In this document: in pieces, positions 1 to 12,838 of the stretch
Position numbering within the stretch: the stretch's first letter is position 1
Layout of the letters: each line of letters begins with the position of its first letter
NCBI GenBank assembly: GCA_003260075.1
Contig: QLIY01000358.1
Location: 15,959-79,958, forward strand
Direction: 5' to 3'
DNA: 64,000 nucleotides
DNA from: Phallusia mammillata
Lineage: Eukaryota; Chordata; Ascidiacea; Phlebobranchia; Ascidiidae
Notes under the pieces: generated by a model
What the model saw: the letters and a program-made list of their open reading frames with translations, nothing else
Database searches by the model: none
Told to the model about the DNA's origin: nothing
Translations under genes and position numbers: made by a program

Positions 1-312
1 TTTTTTTAAGGTTTGGTTTGGGTGACCGCTAAGTAGTTTTAAGAGACCGCAAGTGTTTCATTTAAATACCAAAAAATAGCCATATTTGCTTAAACGAATT
101 ATTTATTAGGCTACTGGCAAATTTTGGGAAACCGCTGGAGAAATTTGGGTACTTGCAATAGCCGAAAACTTTTAATTTTGTTCCGACTTGGTGGCGATTT
201 CCACTTACGTCGAGCAGATAGGTCGCACCTATATTTTTTTTTTAAATATAAGGAAAAAAGTTGCGATCTATACGCGAGTATATACGGTAAACACTAAGGA
301 CTGCATGCTGTT

Positions 313-387
313 AAAAACAGTGTCTAAAGGTCATTAAACGGTCGTTTTTNAAAAACAGTGTCAAAAGGTCATTAAACGGTCGTTTTT
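313..387 (+). repeat. 37-bp direct duplication joined by one N
   Basis: Bases 313-349 and 351-387 are the same 37-mer with one mismatch, separated only by N at 350. The layout suggests two overlapping contig ends abutted without merging. Confidence 0.85.
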
Positions 388-727
388 GCGAAACAAAGTT
401 AAGTGAAAAACAAGTTGTTATGTATACCTTTGTAGCAAACGACTTTTTTTTATATAGTGTCTAATATAACAGTTAAGGATTTCTAGGAAAATATGTGTTT
501 AAAAACTGAACTTGAACGACAATATCAAGGTCAAAGCAAGAGATTAAATTGAAAGTATTTTCCCCGTTCTTTTTCACCGATTTTTTGTAATTATATGACA
601 ATAATGATGCAAAAAGAGTACGGGCAAACCCTTTTAAAGTTACGTTAATGCTTTGTGAAAAATTTGTCCTTAAGAATCTAAAAATAACCGCAACATAGGT
701 TTGCCGTAAATCTGCATAAACATGCAT

Positions 728-728
<1 letters not shown>

Positions 729-792
<64 letters not shown>
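729..792 (+). repeat. Poly-C run, 64 bases
   Basis: Uninterrupted C run in non-coding sequence. Perfect, with no interspersed bases. Confidence 0.95.
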
Positions 793-1461
793 TTGCTTGC
801 AAAAACAATCATACATGTAGATACAATTGTGTATAGTATACTAAATTGGTAAATATCGTATAGAATATATATATAAAATTGAAGTATATCAGAAAGCCAC
901 TTTTCTAGTTTAAATTTGTATTTTTAAGGCCTGGAAAAGTTTTGAAAAAAGCAAACTTTTGCAAAAGTCCTTGAAAAAGTATGGAATTTGGTGCCTCTTT
1001 TACCCTGAAAATGCCAGATAGAGATAGGGAATTTCAAATTACGTAACATGTGTATATTCGTTGCAAGTATGATAAATTTACTACATATACCAAAGCCTCT
1101 TTTCTAGTTTTACTGTGGGAATTGCTTGATTTTTTAAGGTTATGGATGTTTTTTTTCTTGAAAAGTTTTGGAAAAGTCATGGAATTTATAAACGAAAATT
1201 GTGCGGGAACCCTGCATCATGCTTTTGTTATTCATCTTTTGCTGTCTGTGTACTTCTTTTTTGGGAAATATTTACACATAATAGATATGTGTGTGAAGTT
1301 GTGTTAAATTTGGCAAATATAATGACTACATATCTAATAGGGAAAAAAACAGTTTCTTAAAAAAGGACTTTTTGGTGATATGTTGCAATTACAACAGTTT
1401 TTTTTTATAAGCAGTGTTATGTCATGCCATCTATGCTAATCTCCATGTTCTGTTTTTGAAG

Positions 1462-4400
1462 TGGCTTCAGTTACATTGATTTGATTGAAGATTTAAAATC
1501 TGGAGGGAACTTTGCCTTAAAACGAATTGTATGTCATGATGAAAAAGCAAAAGAAGATGCACTGCAGGTATACATAGCTATGGGCCCAGCAAACACTGTA
1601 CATACTGTCTGGTGCTTGTCCATACAAAATTGTTACTACTCTGTCAGAAACAATGTATTATGTGGTCTGGACCATGATACTGAAAAGATTTTTTTCCTAA
1701 TTTTCGGTCCCAAATAATGCCTGTTTCAATGATAAGAAATGTTTTTGTATATTTCAGGAAGTTCATTTTTGTCGCATGTTAAACCATGAAAATATTATCA
1801 CACTAATTGATCACTGCATAAAAAACAAAGGCAATTTAATTGAAGTCTGGCTTGTCTTACCATTTTACAAGGTGAGTTTGTGATACAATTTTTCACCACT
1901 ATAATAATGTATTATATTTTCACCACCAAAAATTTGGAAACACAACAATTTTGTTCCGAGTGAAAATTATTCAAATGAAAACAATAAAAAATGAACCAAA
2001 TATAATAAAAATATGTAAAATTTTACATGCAGAATGGTTCACTTTATGACAAGTACCAACACCTTGCTGCAAAAAAAGAAAATCTTGATAAAAAGGAGGT
2101 TTTATCAATATTCCATGGTGTTTGTAAGGGGATTGAACAGTTTCATCAAAGTGATCCTCCATTGGCACATAGGTAAGTGAGCGATGGATGTGTGATCACA
2201 GGTTAGTGGTATAACACAGTGTGTGATAACCTGTTATGCTGACAATTTGTGTAAATCATCGTTTGTGACTTAACTAAATAATATTTGTAGTAAATGTATT
2301 TAATCCTAGTAAAATGGAATGTTGTGGCAACATGACATCCTTTATTTACCCTGTATGTATGAGTTATCTTGTATTATAGCACCTTCATGAAAAAAAATGT
2401 ATCACATTTATTATTTTACTAATCTTTTACAGTGGGAAAACATTATTTTCTTTTTCGAAACAATTTTCTGTGGTATGATATAATTTAGAGCTTATTTATT
2501 AACTTTTTGTTGCCAGTTCTATATATTTTACTGTACGAATCATTTTTTACTGTAATTACATGTATTAATCACCTAAAGGATATTACACAAAATATTACTG
2601 TTTTCTGTTTGACAATGACAGTAAAACTCCTTTGGCAAATAGAAGAAGCTTATGCCAGTATCCAGGCAATGTGTTAATTGATCAAACATTCATAATTTAA
2701 AAGCAACCAAAGATATCCAACTAAAGGAAATTGTATTTCAGCAACTGTGTTGGTTCATTTTTTAGAGATTTAAAACCCGCAAATGTACTATTGTCTGATG
2801 AAAATACTCCGATTATCATGGATTTGGGCTCCGTTGCTCATGCAAGAGTGGAAATAAATTCTTTTAAGGAAGCGCAGTCTATGCAGGTTGTTTTTTTGCA
2901 CTGTAAAAGTTTTAGATAGTCTTCATATATTGTGATCAAAAATAGCAAATGAAAATATTCTAAATTTGTTAGTAAATCAAGCAATTTTGACAACACTTTG
3001 TTGTACGGTATATGGCTTTGCTCACCCTCTTACAGCAATAAACCTTTTTCATCACTTTATTCCATCACTCTTTTTTTGTACACCGCATGTAAATTTACCG
3101 AAAACTCTTTATCAAACTTCTCTTCAAAACATGTCATGGAATAAAGTTAATGGACACTTTTGTAATTTACAAAGTCTATGTTTGCCACTATTAGTTTAAA
3201 AATGAATATTGTTACTCATAAAAAAATATTTTGTTAGGACCTTGCAGCTGAAAGATGTACAATGCCATATCGTGCTCCAGAATTATTTCAAGTTTCAGTT
3301 CCTTCAATTATTGATGAAAAAGTTGATATATGGGTAAACAATTTGTGTTTATTTGAGGGTCGCCATAGTTTCTTATATTTTAGAATTGCTTTTTCTGAAA
3401 CAGACTAGGGAACATGCAAAATTTTTGGGAAGATGTAAAAAGATTTGTTGGAAACATACAACACTTTTAATATGTTGAAAACTTCCCCCCCCCCAATTGC
3501 TTTTTCTGAAACAGACTAGGGAACATGCAAAATTTTTGGGAACATGTAAAAGGATTTGTTGGAAACATACAACACTTTTAATATGTTGAAAACAATTTTT
3601 TTCTATACTGCCACCGACAGCAAATGTACTAATATTCCCGTAACCTTTAAGTCCTTAAGATGTATCCTCTTCAGTTTAATGTTTCTGGAAGGTCCATTTG
3701 ATCAAATTTGGATGAGAAAAGATTCAGTTGCTCTGGCTGTCCAGAATGGAAACATTCCTTTCCCTAAAAACAATCAGTAAGTGTTATGTTTTATTTTGTA
3801 AAATGGTTTGGCAAATTGAAGGTTAACTCCTAAATTATTCAGCAATAGAATTTTATTTGAAATGTAAAATCTGTTGGCTAAACTATATTGGTTTATTATT
3901 TTTGTTTCGTCTTGCTGTTGTTTCATTTTGTACGAAGACCTACAGAGTGAATATTATCATTTCCATAAATTTAGACAGTTTGTATGTATAAGTTGATTCT
4001 TTCTGCCTTTGGAAACAGGCTTATGTAAACCACATTACCAGTGCATGATCCAAAATACAACAATGTTGTAAATACAAACAGTTTTGTGCTATAGTTTGGG
4101 GTTAAACAGAAATGGGCTATAGTTTGGGGTTAAACAGAAATGGGCTATAGTTTGGGGTTACAATACAAATGAATTTTCAGGAACTTTGACGGCTAGTGGA
4201 CTGTGCTAGTTTTAAATGTGGACGAAATTTCCCTTCTGGGACGATTCCAATAAAGGGGTAATTGCTTATCAGTTGTTACACAGATCCGACTGTCAGTTTC
4301 CGCCCATAAAACGGTGGTAACTAACGTTTGCGTTTTACCCTTGTCTGTGTGGTTTTCGCTGCATGAAATATGCGGGCGAAATAATTGTTTTAGCATATCG

Positions 4401-4682
4401 TTATTCAGTGATTTTTTTGTCTTTTAAGCTAACAAAACTAATTGTTTTAGCATAACGTTATTCGGTTATGTTTTTGTCTTTTAAGCTAACAAAACTCTGT
4501 TAAAGATAACTGGATTGCCAGAAAAATGTGTATAACTAAAGTAAATGTGTATCTTTTCTCTTGATTGACTCCGCGGGATTGGTTTCACCTAAAGTTTTTG
4601 TCGAAACTGTCAGTAATTTTGCTTCCTCATATATGGTAACACGTGCGTTGGTTATTGTAATACAATCCATGTGCTGTACGCA

Positions 4683-4752
<70 letters not shown>

Positions 4753-4896
4753 TTTTTTTAAATATTTTTATGTTTTTTTATATTTTTAAGGTACCCTACA
4801 GCATATCTAGATTTGGTCCGAAGTCTAATGGAAATAGAGCCTTCCAAGAGACCAAGCATTTTGTCAGTCATAGAACAAATCGAAAACTTAACGTAA
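1462..4896 (+). CDS. STK16: STK16-like serine/threonine kinase (5' end missing)
   Basis: Seven exons join in phase: 1462-1567, 1758-1871, 2033-2172, 2766-2886, 3238-3333, 3652-3776 and 4791-4896 (stop TAA). They give 268 residues plus a split first codon. The product starts inside the glycine loop (GGFSYIDLIEDL) and carries the ATP-binding lysine in FALKRI. The catalytic loop is HRDLKPAN, the metal motif is MDLGS (DLG in place of DFG, usual for STK16 and the NAK kinases), and the APE-like motif is YRAPELF. EGPFD and DSVALAVQN lie in the C-lobe. Human STK16 has 305 residues, so about 35 N-terminal residues are absent, normally including the lipid-modified start that holds the kinase at Golgi membranes. 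I could not find that exon in bases 1-1461; it may lie upstream of the window. STK16 acts in secretory and Golgi regulation (family knowledge). AATAAA signals lie at 5250 and 5558. Identity is near certain; the first exon is unknown. Confidence 0.93.
3384..3593 (+). repeat. Near-identical direct repeat split by C10
   Basis: About 99 bases at 3384-3482 recur at 3495-3593 with a few mismatches, separated by TT and exactly ten Cs (3485-3494). It lies in a kinase intron. Confidence 0.9.
4088..4160 (+). repeat. 28-bp minisatellite, about 2.6 copies
   Basis: The unit beginning GCTATAGTTTGGGGTTAAAC starts at 4088, 4116 and 4144, with a perfect period of 28, inside the last kinase intron. Confidence 0.9.
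4383..4496 (+). repeat. 57-bp tandem duplication
   Basis: AATTGTTTTAGCATA...AGCTAACAAAACT occurs at 4383-4439 and 4440-4496 with a few differences. Confidence 0.85.
4684..4752 (+). repeat. Poly-C run, 69 bases
   Basis: Perfect C run 38 bases before the acceptor of the last kinase exon. It leaves the acceptor (TATTTTTAAG) intact but may displace the branch region. Confidence 0.95.
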
Positions 4897-6266
4897 ACGT
4901 TTCATTTACTGGTCGTGGTAGATTTTCGGTGACCTTCATGACTTGGTGGTTGATTAAGTGGAAAAAGAAGAGTTTGGATGTTGGGGCGCATGCAGTTGCA
5001 CAAAAGTCATGTCACAATTGTACCTGAGATCGATTTGAGGATACCAGAAACAGCATTCTTGATGTTTCGTTTTTAATTTCTTATTTTGTTCGTTTTACAC
5101 AATTGCATCAATCAAGTATCCTCTTTATCAAAAATGTAGTCTAGTTGTGTAAAGACAAGATGACAAATATTTGTCCGACCATTAAAAACTCAAATCGAGC
5201 TTAGCCAACATTAGGAGGCGAAAAATGTTGCAAGACGACAGAGTTGATGAATAAAGGATAACGGCACAAGCATAAACATTCGAATACACGGTCAGGGCTG
5301 ACGTCCTTGGTTGCATCTGTTGTCGTTTATACTTTTTTTTATGTTATCGTTTTTACATTTTTTATTACACCTGCCGTGCGCCGTCCATGTTTAGCTGTTG
5401 TTGTTTGCTTTGTAGCTTGTGTATGAATTTTGAGCCGAAAATCATGTTTTGTGAACACGTTGTGTTTAACAGTTGAAAGTATATGACTATAATGCACTGA
5501 TGTTGTTTGGGAAACATTCACTTAATGCATGGGGTCGGGAAACTTATCTGAAGAGTCAATAAAGACACATGTTAAAAATTTTGTTTAGGTGAGAGTCATA
5601 CATTTTTATATATCTGTTACAAGTTGGAGGTACTACAAAGTCCGGCAAAAGTCAATAAATTCAATTCCAGTAAAATTATTTATTCCTTATTTGGTGATGA
5701 AATACAAGCTATAGTATCCTATAAGATGTGTCTAAAAGCCCGACGCAGTAATCAAATAGGCCACATTTGTGGTATGCAAATTGTGGCCTTTTGTTGCATC
5801 TGCCAGGCAACAAGATTTTTTTACCACGTTAGGTATTTTTAATGGAACGCTTTTGCAGATCACAAACTCCAGAATAAGATGCCCTTTCGGCAGAAAAATA
5901 CCATTTTTTTTCTGAAGTCATAGCGCCATTAGTGGTAGTTGTCTTGCCAACGGTTGCGAACATACTGAACAATAATGAACATTTAACTTCTAAAACGGAA
6001 TTTCCTTTTTGAGTCTTTGTTTGCAAACCAATTTGTCTAGAAATTGTTTTCAGAATAAATTGTATAGATTTTAGTTTAAATAAAGTTTTACCACTTCTGT
6101 TGTTTAAACTTTAGATGTTTTTATTGGACAATAAACAATTGGCTTGAGTAGCCAACTGTTCAACATTTTTTTTCTGTTAATATTATTACTAACGAGCCTT
6201 GCGTTATAACGGAAAGATTTATACGCAGAGACAAAACGTTTCAAATAAAATTGAAAAATCTGCAAG
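4897..6266 (+). other. Kinase 3' UTR and intergenic region
   Basis: Contains AATAAA at 5250 and 5558, candidate polyadenylation signals for the kinase gene. No coding exon seen. Same-strand spacing to the next ATG is about 1.4 kb, too wide for the tight operons known in tunicates. Confidence 0.6.
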
Positions 6267-9200
6267 ATGGATTCAGAATACCTAAAAAAGCATGTCAACT
6301 TTTGCCTTACTGAAGCACTCACTGAAGTGGTTGAAAGACGGCCAATGGATCCTATTGAATATATAGCTCACTTTCTTTACAAATTTAAACAAAATGAAGC
6401 AAGGGATGCAAAGGTAAAACAATGAAATGCAAAATTTGGAAAGCATACATGTTATTGCTATGTATTTTGTTAAACCTGATATGTACTGAAAAGTTTTAAA
6501 CATTCAGTAAGTGTTGTTTGTTAAAATTGTAACCTATGTATGTTTCAGGTTTTTCGTTTTTTACCATTTTTTTGTTTTGCAGTTGTCAAAAGAACAAAAC
6601 CTGTTAAACAATGAACTACAAGAAGCTGGGGATGAGGCCAACTTGCAAAACCAATTAAATGAGGAAGCCCATCTTATTCAACAAAGAGAGGCTGAAGACT
6701 TAAAGGTGTAATTTTGTTAGTTTTTGAACTTTGTTTTTCTTGTGTTCTGTATGCCGAGAAAGTCAATACAATACAGAGTTAGACAGCAAAGAATGATTGA
6801 TGTAAGTAGAACTTTGTGCAGCAAAAAAGGATGCAGGAAAAATTGTTGGTTGTACACGGTCATAACACCACTTGTATAAAAATGCATACAAACCGAAAAG
6901 TTAAGCTGAGAAGAATATGATGATGCAGAAAAAAAGACCAGGCTAGTGACCTTCATTGTGACAGCATATCTTACAAGGTTAGTTTTTAAAGTGTTGAGTT
7001 TAGTGACAAGTTCAGTTAGGTAACTTGACTTTGTGGTACATTAAACATTTTTTTTCCCGGCTTACTCGTTTATGATCATCCACTTTAGTAACAATGCTCA
7101 TGAACAAGCTGTTTTTTGTTCACAGGCACGAAGAATTGTGGAAACCACGCCAGAACCCACTCTGAAAGATCTAACAAACAAACCTGGTGCACCTAGTTTA
7201 ACGTCAGTAAAAGAGGACGAAGAAACTTCACCACCACTGGAGGCGGTATGTTTTCATTGCTAAAGTATCTATTTTTGTTGTTCTAAAATAAAGTTGAAGA
7301 TTGCATGTAAAAATTTGACTGTTTTGCACATTTTGAAAATGAAATACAGGTCAATAGTTGCATTCGAAGTGATGAATGCAACCTGCCGTATTTCTCATCA
7401 CTGCTTTTGTTTACCATCTGCATGCAACCTGATGTTTTGTAATGTTTTAATTATGTAGACAATCAAATGTACACGCTTGTAGTCAAAATGTATCCCTGGG
7501 GTATGTTATGTATTGTTGCATGTAATTTTTAAAATGCATCCAGTGCACCCACAGAAAAAATAGCTTAAAAATTAGCTGAAGATTGAACAGGCGTTGCATG
7601 ATAGCAAGCATAGATTGCATGGAAAAATCAGTTCATACAAAGTGTTGTGATGCTTGAAAGGTTAGTATCATTGCTGCTTTCTCCAAAATATTCCAAATAT
7701 ATATTTAAACACAAAACAATAATTGTTTTGGCAATTTATTGAAAAATTTAATTTTTCTTAAATTTGTTTTTCTGTTATATCACATTCATAATAATTTCAG
7801 TCAATCATTTTTTAAAGATAAAAATAGAAAGATAAGTCTATAAATATCAAAAAAATGCGTACTGTATTTCAGGTTAGAGTTGTCTCACCAGCCAGCTCCC
7901 AAGCACATCTTGACTCTTATCATTTTGCCCACATACCAGACCTGAGAATAACTGCAAACACCCCAGTTGCAGAGGATTCTATCGATAATGAATTACATGA
8001 GCAAGAAGAGTCTGTTGATATTGCTGATAGTAATGATGAAAGTTACGCTACAATTTCCAAGATTTATCCCGAACTTCCAACGTTGTCAGAAACTGATGAT
8101 ATTTTAGCAAAAACAGATGAAGAGGCTGTTGAACCCATTGATAAAAAAACAGAGTTGGTTCAAGATGAAAGTGCTAAAACAGAGGAGACAGACGACAAAC
8201 CAGTACCTCGTGCAGTTACATTTGATCCAAACATTTCACAAAGGGAGATACCACCAATTGGATATGAAGATGTGGGAATGTTTGTTGATACAGAGAGCTA
8301 TGAAAGTACTAAACATGTGACTGCTACATATTCTTACAAAGAAACAGCTTACAGTCTAGAAACAGTGGAAAATTCGACTAGTGGTGCAGATAATCAAGAA
8401 ACAGTTTTCGGAACTAAAGAAGGGACTACTGATGTCCAGGAAGTACTGGAAGAATTTAATGCTTACAAACTGCTTTCCAATACACAAACCAAACCTGAAA
8501 TCGGGACAGAAGATGGTACCGGTGATGGCCAGGAGGAACCAGAAGAACTTAATGCTTACAAACTGCTATCCAATACAGAAACCAAACCTGAAACCAGAAC
8601 AGAAAATGGTACTGGTGATGGCCAAGAAGAACCAGAAGAATTTAATGCTTACAAACTGCTTTCCAATAAAGAAACCAAACCTGAAATCGAGACAGAAGAT
8701 GGTACCAGTGATGGCCAGGAAGAACCAGAAGAATTTAATGCTTACAAACTGCTATCCAATACAGAAACCAAACCTGAAATCAGAACAGAAGAAGGGACCA
8801 CTGGTGGCCAAGAAGAACCAGAAGAATTTAATGCTTTCAAACTGCTTTCCAATACAGAAACCAAACCTGAAATCAGAACAGAAGAAGGGACCACTGGTGG
8901 CCAAGAAGAACCAGAAGAATTTAATGCTTACAAATTGCTTTCCAATACAGAAACCAAACCTGAAATCGGGACAGAAGAAGGGACCACTGGTGGCCAAGAA
9001 GAACCAGAAGAATTTAATGCTTACAAATTGCTTTCCAACACAGAAACCAAACCTGAAACCAGAACAGAAGAAGCTATCGCTGATGGCCAAGAAGTACCAG
9101 AAGAATTTAATGCTTACAAATTGCTTTCCGATGCAAACAGCAAACCTGAACTCAGAACAGAAGAAGCTATCGCTGATGGCCAGGAAGAACCTGAAGAGTT

Positions 9201-9750
9201 TAATGCTTTCAAACTGCTTTCCAATGTAGACACCAAACCTGAACTCAGAACAGAAGAAGCTACTGCTGATGGCCAAGAAGAAACAGAAGAATTTAATGCT
9301 TACAAATTGCTTTCTGATGCAGACAGCAAACCTGAAATCAGAACAGAAGAAGCTATCGCTGATAGCCAAGAAGAACCAGAAGAATTCAATGCTTACAAAC
9401 TGCTTTCCAATGCAGAGAGCAAACCTGAAATAGAAACTGAGAAACACACTGACAATCAAAACGAACTGAAGGAACTTAAAGATAACTCGCAAGTAACCCA
9501 AAACACTGATGTTGAAGAACATCCTGAAGAATTCAATGCTTACAAAATGCTTACTGAAGCAGATACAAACCAACCTCACCAAGAACTGAATGACCTTGCA
9601 TCAGGGTCACAAGAATTGGGTGATGAGAATAAACTGCTTTCTGTTGAAATAAAGCCAACCCAAAATGAAACAGAAAACAATGCCACAGATGAAGAAAAAG
9701 AAAAGTTCACTGCATACAAACTGCAGGGTGAAAAACTTAATCAGGATTAA
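6267..9750 (+). CDS. DYDC1/2-like Dpy-30 domain protein with 31-residue repeats
   Basis: Four exons, all phase 0: 6267-6413, 6583-6705, 7126-7245 and 7873-9750; 755 residues. Residues 4-41 form a Dpy-30 dimerisation motif (YLKKHVNFCLTEALTEVVE, then RPMDPIEYIAHFLYKFK), closest in my memory to DYDC1/DYDC2, the animal counterparts of radial-spoke protein RSP2. Residues 50-90 are a charged helix likely to form a coiled coil. The third exon, with a GAPSLTSVKEDE stretch, resembles the end of vertebrate DYDC1, which is only about 180 residues long. The last exon adds over 600 acidic, Thr/Glu-rich residues, including ten 31-residue units with core EEFNAYKLLS, an eleventh carrying an insert, and two degenerate copies. 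By family, a role in cilia or sperm flagella is likely; the repeat region's function is unknown. The ATG at 6267 begins directly before the Dpy-30 motif. No exact AATAAA was seen within about 500 bases of the stop. Confidence 0.85.
8449..9441 (+). repeat. Coding tandem repeat, 93-bp (31-aa) unit
   Basis: The core EEFNAYKLLSNTETKPE recurs every 93 bases from 8449 in ten full units, with an eleventh partial unit before the period breaks at about 9440. Further degenerate cores lie near 9527 and 9703. Units 4 to 6 (about 8728-9006) are almost identical at the nucleotide level, which points to recent unequal exchange. Drift is concentrated in the second half of each unit (GTEDGTGDG, RTEEGTTGG, RTEEAIADG), while EEFNA(Y/F)KLLS stays fixed, so the core looks selected. 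Confidence 0.93.
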
Positions 9751-12676
9751 ACCAACTAGTGGTATAGATGAGCCGGAGAAAGCCACTTTTTAAAAGTTAA
9801 ATATTTCCACGTTACATATGTGGACACTAACATTAATCCTTGCAAATACCTTCTAAGGTGTCTTAAAACTGTGCTTTCAACTGTTTGACCAGTATTGGTT
9901 ATATTTTAATTATATTTTACAATTGTTTGTTTGTTTCATATTTGTCCTTTTCTGCTAAAATTGTCTTTAAAAACTGTCTGTCTTTAAGCAGTGTTTAATC
10001 ACAAGTCTGTGAAATCAATATGGCCCTCTTTCTTGTACATAAATCAAATGTACTTGCGGCAAAGATAGGTATGTGAAGGTGTGCATTGTAAAATTTGGCC
10101 CAGCAATTACGCCCAGGGCCCCTACACATGTAAAAAACACATACTTTACTTTATAAAGTACACGACTTTAAAAACAAAAAGGTTTGTCTTGATTTGCTTC
10201 GTCATTGCTAAAACAATTAACAGCTCACCTATAAACTAGTGTCCAAGGAGTTGATTGGAAGTGCAAGTGTGAAAAGCGAATTACATGTATAAAATTTTAA
10301 ATCATTTGTTTACAATGTCAAAGTAAAACATGATTTACAAAATATTGTATCAAACGACGTTTTACCTCGCTTTGAATAGATTGCTCATTAGTGTGCTAAA
10401 CTTTTCGTTGTACCCCATTTTTAGATTCAGTATGTTGTCTGATTGAAAATACTGAAAATTGTTAAGCATGGGTGGCACGCAGTGACGATGCGTAACCTTT
10501 AAGGGGTACGCGACCACAGAAAGGTTGGGAACAATTGCCATAGGTTTTCTCTCAAGTATCAACCCTTTGGAATATAGTAGTAATTCAATGATTGCACGAT
10601 TTTCAACAACATGAAGGTCATGCGTTTGCAGTATTCGCGCTAATTATAGTCGTCTATCGATAAACTGCGTTTTAGCGAAGCCGCGTTAAAAATGTTATTA
10701 GTTGGCCATTGTTTGCACAGCTACCGCACGATAAAAGGTTGCTGCAGGTCAACATATAGGCTGCGTATTGCAAAACATAATTGTAAACGATTCGTTATAC
10801 CAGGGGTCGGCAACCTTTTTTGCTCTGGACCGTTTTTGAAACTGAATTTTTATCACGGACCGGCCTTCAAAAAACTACAAATATTTAGCGATAAAAACGC
10901 TTAAATTATTTTATCATCCCCGGGATGCATGGGTAAAATGTTTTGAAGCATTTAACCTGAAAACTATAAGGCCCGGTAACGAACTTCTCGTCTTAATTTG
11001 TCAGAATTTTCTGGCGGGAAGTTTCAATTGTTGCAAACCAATTTTAGGCTTAACTATACAGGCCATGTAACCCTACTTTTAAAATGGAGTGTCTATAATA
11101 ATTTGACTGTGCTTATAACAGCTTTATGTTTAGGTTAGGGCATTTGTTTTTTTGCTTGATATGCTGGGGCTCATTCAATTATGCATTCGTGCCTTTAAAC
11201 CAATGTGTCTTTCTTGACTTTGAATTGCCCTTACCTAATCGTATACTAACGGGGGTGGGGACACATTTGTTCATGCTAATGATACTAAGAATAAAGATAT
11301 GCCAATTAGATTTAAGCAGCAAATACATATCCAATGTAAGTTTAGCAAACATGTATGTATTTTATCGTTGATGGCTAGACAATGTATAAGTTTGGAACAT
11401 ATAGGAAGTCGTTTCTAGTTTTTATTTTGTTTTTCGACTTTTGGTTCAACTCATCAGGCTTCACTGGATTGGAACAATGCCCCTTAAGTTTTTTTTTTGT
11501 TTTATGGAAACAGCAGTCAAGACAGGATTATAACCTAAAACCTTAAGCACAATACGGTTGGGCTGACCATCCGGCCATCTTGGTCACGAAATTTCGTATC
11601 AGGGTCCGTTGTCGTAACTGTTTTAAGACCAAACACGTTAAATGTTTTTTTGCCTCAAAACTTACACTTTAACATCATTTTTTTTCCTTTTCCCTACTCA
11701 GCCTTCGAACATCATTGAATTTAGTTCAGCAGATAAGGGTTCAACATGTTTTTTTCGAAGCTTTTTTTCAAACAGCTTTGCATCCTCCCCTTCAGTAGTG
11801 TGTTGACTCACTTTCATATTTTTGCCGACCCCAGAAAAAAGTGTAAAGTTTGCAAAACAGATGTTAGTGGATATGTAGCTGGCGAAAAAATATTGTGGGT
11901 TCTGCACATTGGCACAGCCAAGACGGGGCCTCAAGGGGCCATGACTCGTCCCAAATTTTTGAAGTTGAGAAACTTAACTATATCTAAATTGCGTAAAATG
12001 GGTGTTTTCACCGAATTGCGTAAACCGAAGTCAAGGTATGTTGTATTTATATTCATGCAGAAGACATTAAATAAATAAGTAAAGCGTTTTGCCCCGTCCC
12101 AAATTTTTGGCTGCCTACGGTCTAGTTCTGCAGGAGTCGTTTTACAAAAACTGAAGGGGATTTAGGTTCGAAAAAATCGGTTTCGTCCGGACTTTTTAAG
12201 ACAGGTTCGGTGTATCACTAGTTTCGTGCACCAGTGGGTAAACGCCAACGGGTTCAATAGTGGGAGGTTTAATTTCGGATAACTATAATGTGTGGCAAGT
12301 TTAAACAAGCATTTCTGTTTAAAATAAACTGAGAAACGTGTGGAACGAACCAACGAACCAACCGAAAAAAAACAGTAGGACTATGGGCCATGTCCTTTAC
12401 ACTTTTACAGCATGGGCCATAATATCGTATGCGGAATTTGTCTTTTTTACATGTTGTTGAACTTCGAGTATACAAGACAAATACAGTTGAGAGGTTCTGC
12501 ATCTGCACTATGGTGTGTATGTTAAGCAGGCAGATAAAAAGTGTGGCAGAACGACATCACGCTAAAAACTCCTTTACCTCGTGCCCATGTCTGTTGTTAG
12601 TTACAATGTGACTGGCTGTCCTATGCGTGTAATTCGCGGTCAGATTTACCAAACATTTTTAAACTATAATACGCAG
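9751..12676 (+). other. Intergenic region with a hAT-like terminus
   Basis: 3' flank of the DYDC1-like gene, then AT-rich sequence. The only structured item is the transposon end at 10801. An open stretch at about 11830-12035 (KCKVCKTDVSGYVAGEKILW, then basic sequence) ends in a good donor and might be an exon, but I do not recognise it and its phase does not fit the next candidate exon. Confidence 0.5.
10801..10945 (+). mobile_element. hAT-like terminal sequence (left end)
   Basis: Begins CAGGGGTCGGCAACC, a typical hAT terminus. About 145 bases are the inverted counterpart of 17995-18138, roughly 85% alike by eye and sharing an ATCATCCCCGGGAT block. No matching right end is adjacent. Confidence 0.65.
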
Positions 12677-12778
12677 ACAACCGACCCTGACGTCACAGCA
12701 GCAGAGGTCCCTGACGTCACAGCAGCATCACCAACAAGTAAAGAGGAAATTGCAACTGAAGAACCTGCTAGTGATCCG

Positions 12779-12838
<60 letters not shown>

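Larger units (their letters stand above)
1..1461. other. Non-coding, upstream of the partial kinase gene
   Basis: No supported coding exon. It holds the 37-base duplication around N350, the 64-C run at 729, and two diverged copies (about 893-1000 and 1090-1190) of a TTTTCTAGTTT/GGAAAAGT-rich sequence that looks like an old repeat. Confidence 0.6.

Noticed and set aside
473-808. Poly-glycine or poly-proline proteins across C runs (also near 4.7, 12.8, 15.8, 20.9, 23.4, 28.4 and 52.5 kb)
   Set aside because: They are translations of perfect homopolymers, not genes.
8752-9582. 276-codon minus-strand frame
   Set aside because: Antisense shadow of the 31-residue repeat array; its sequence is just the reverse of the repeat.
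12690-12725. Two TGACGTCA palindromes as CRE promoter sites
   Set aside because: They fall in a coding repeat (PDVTAA), which explains their sequence and spacing.
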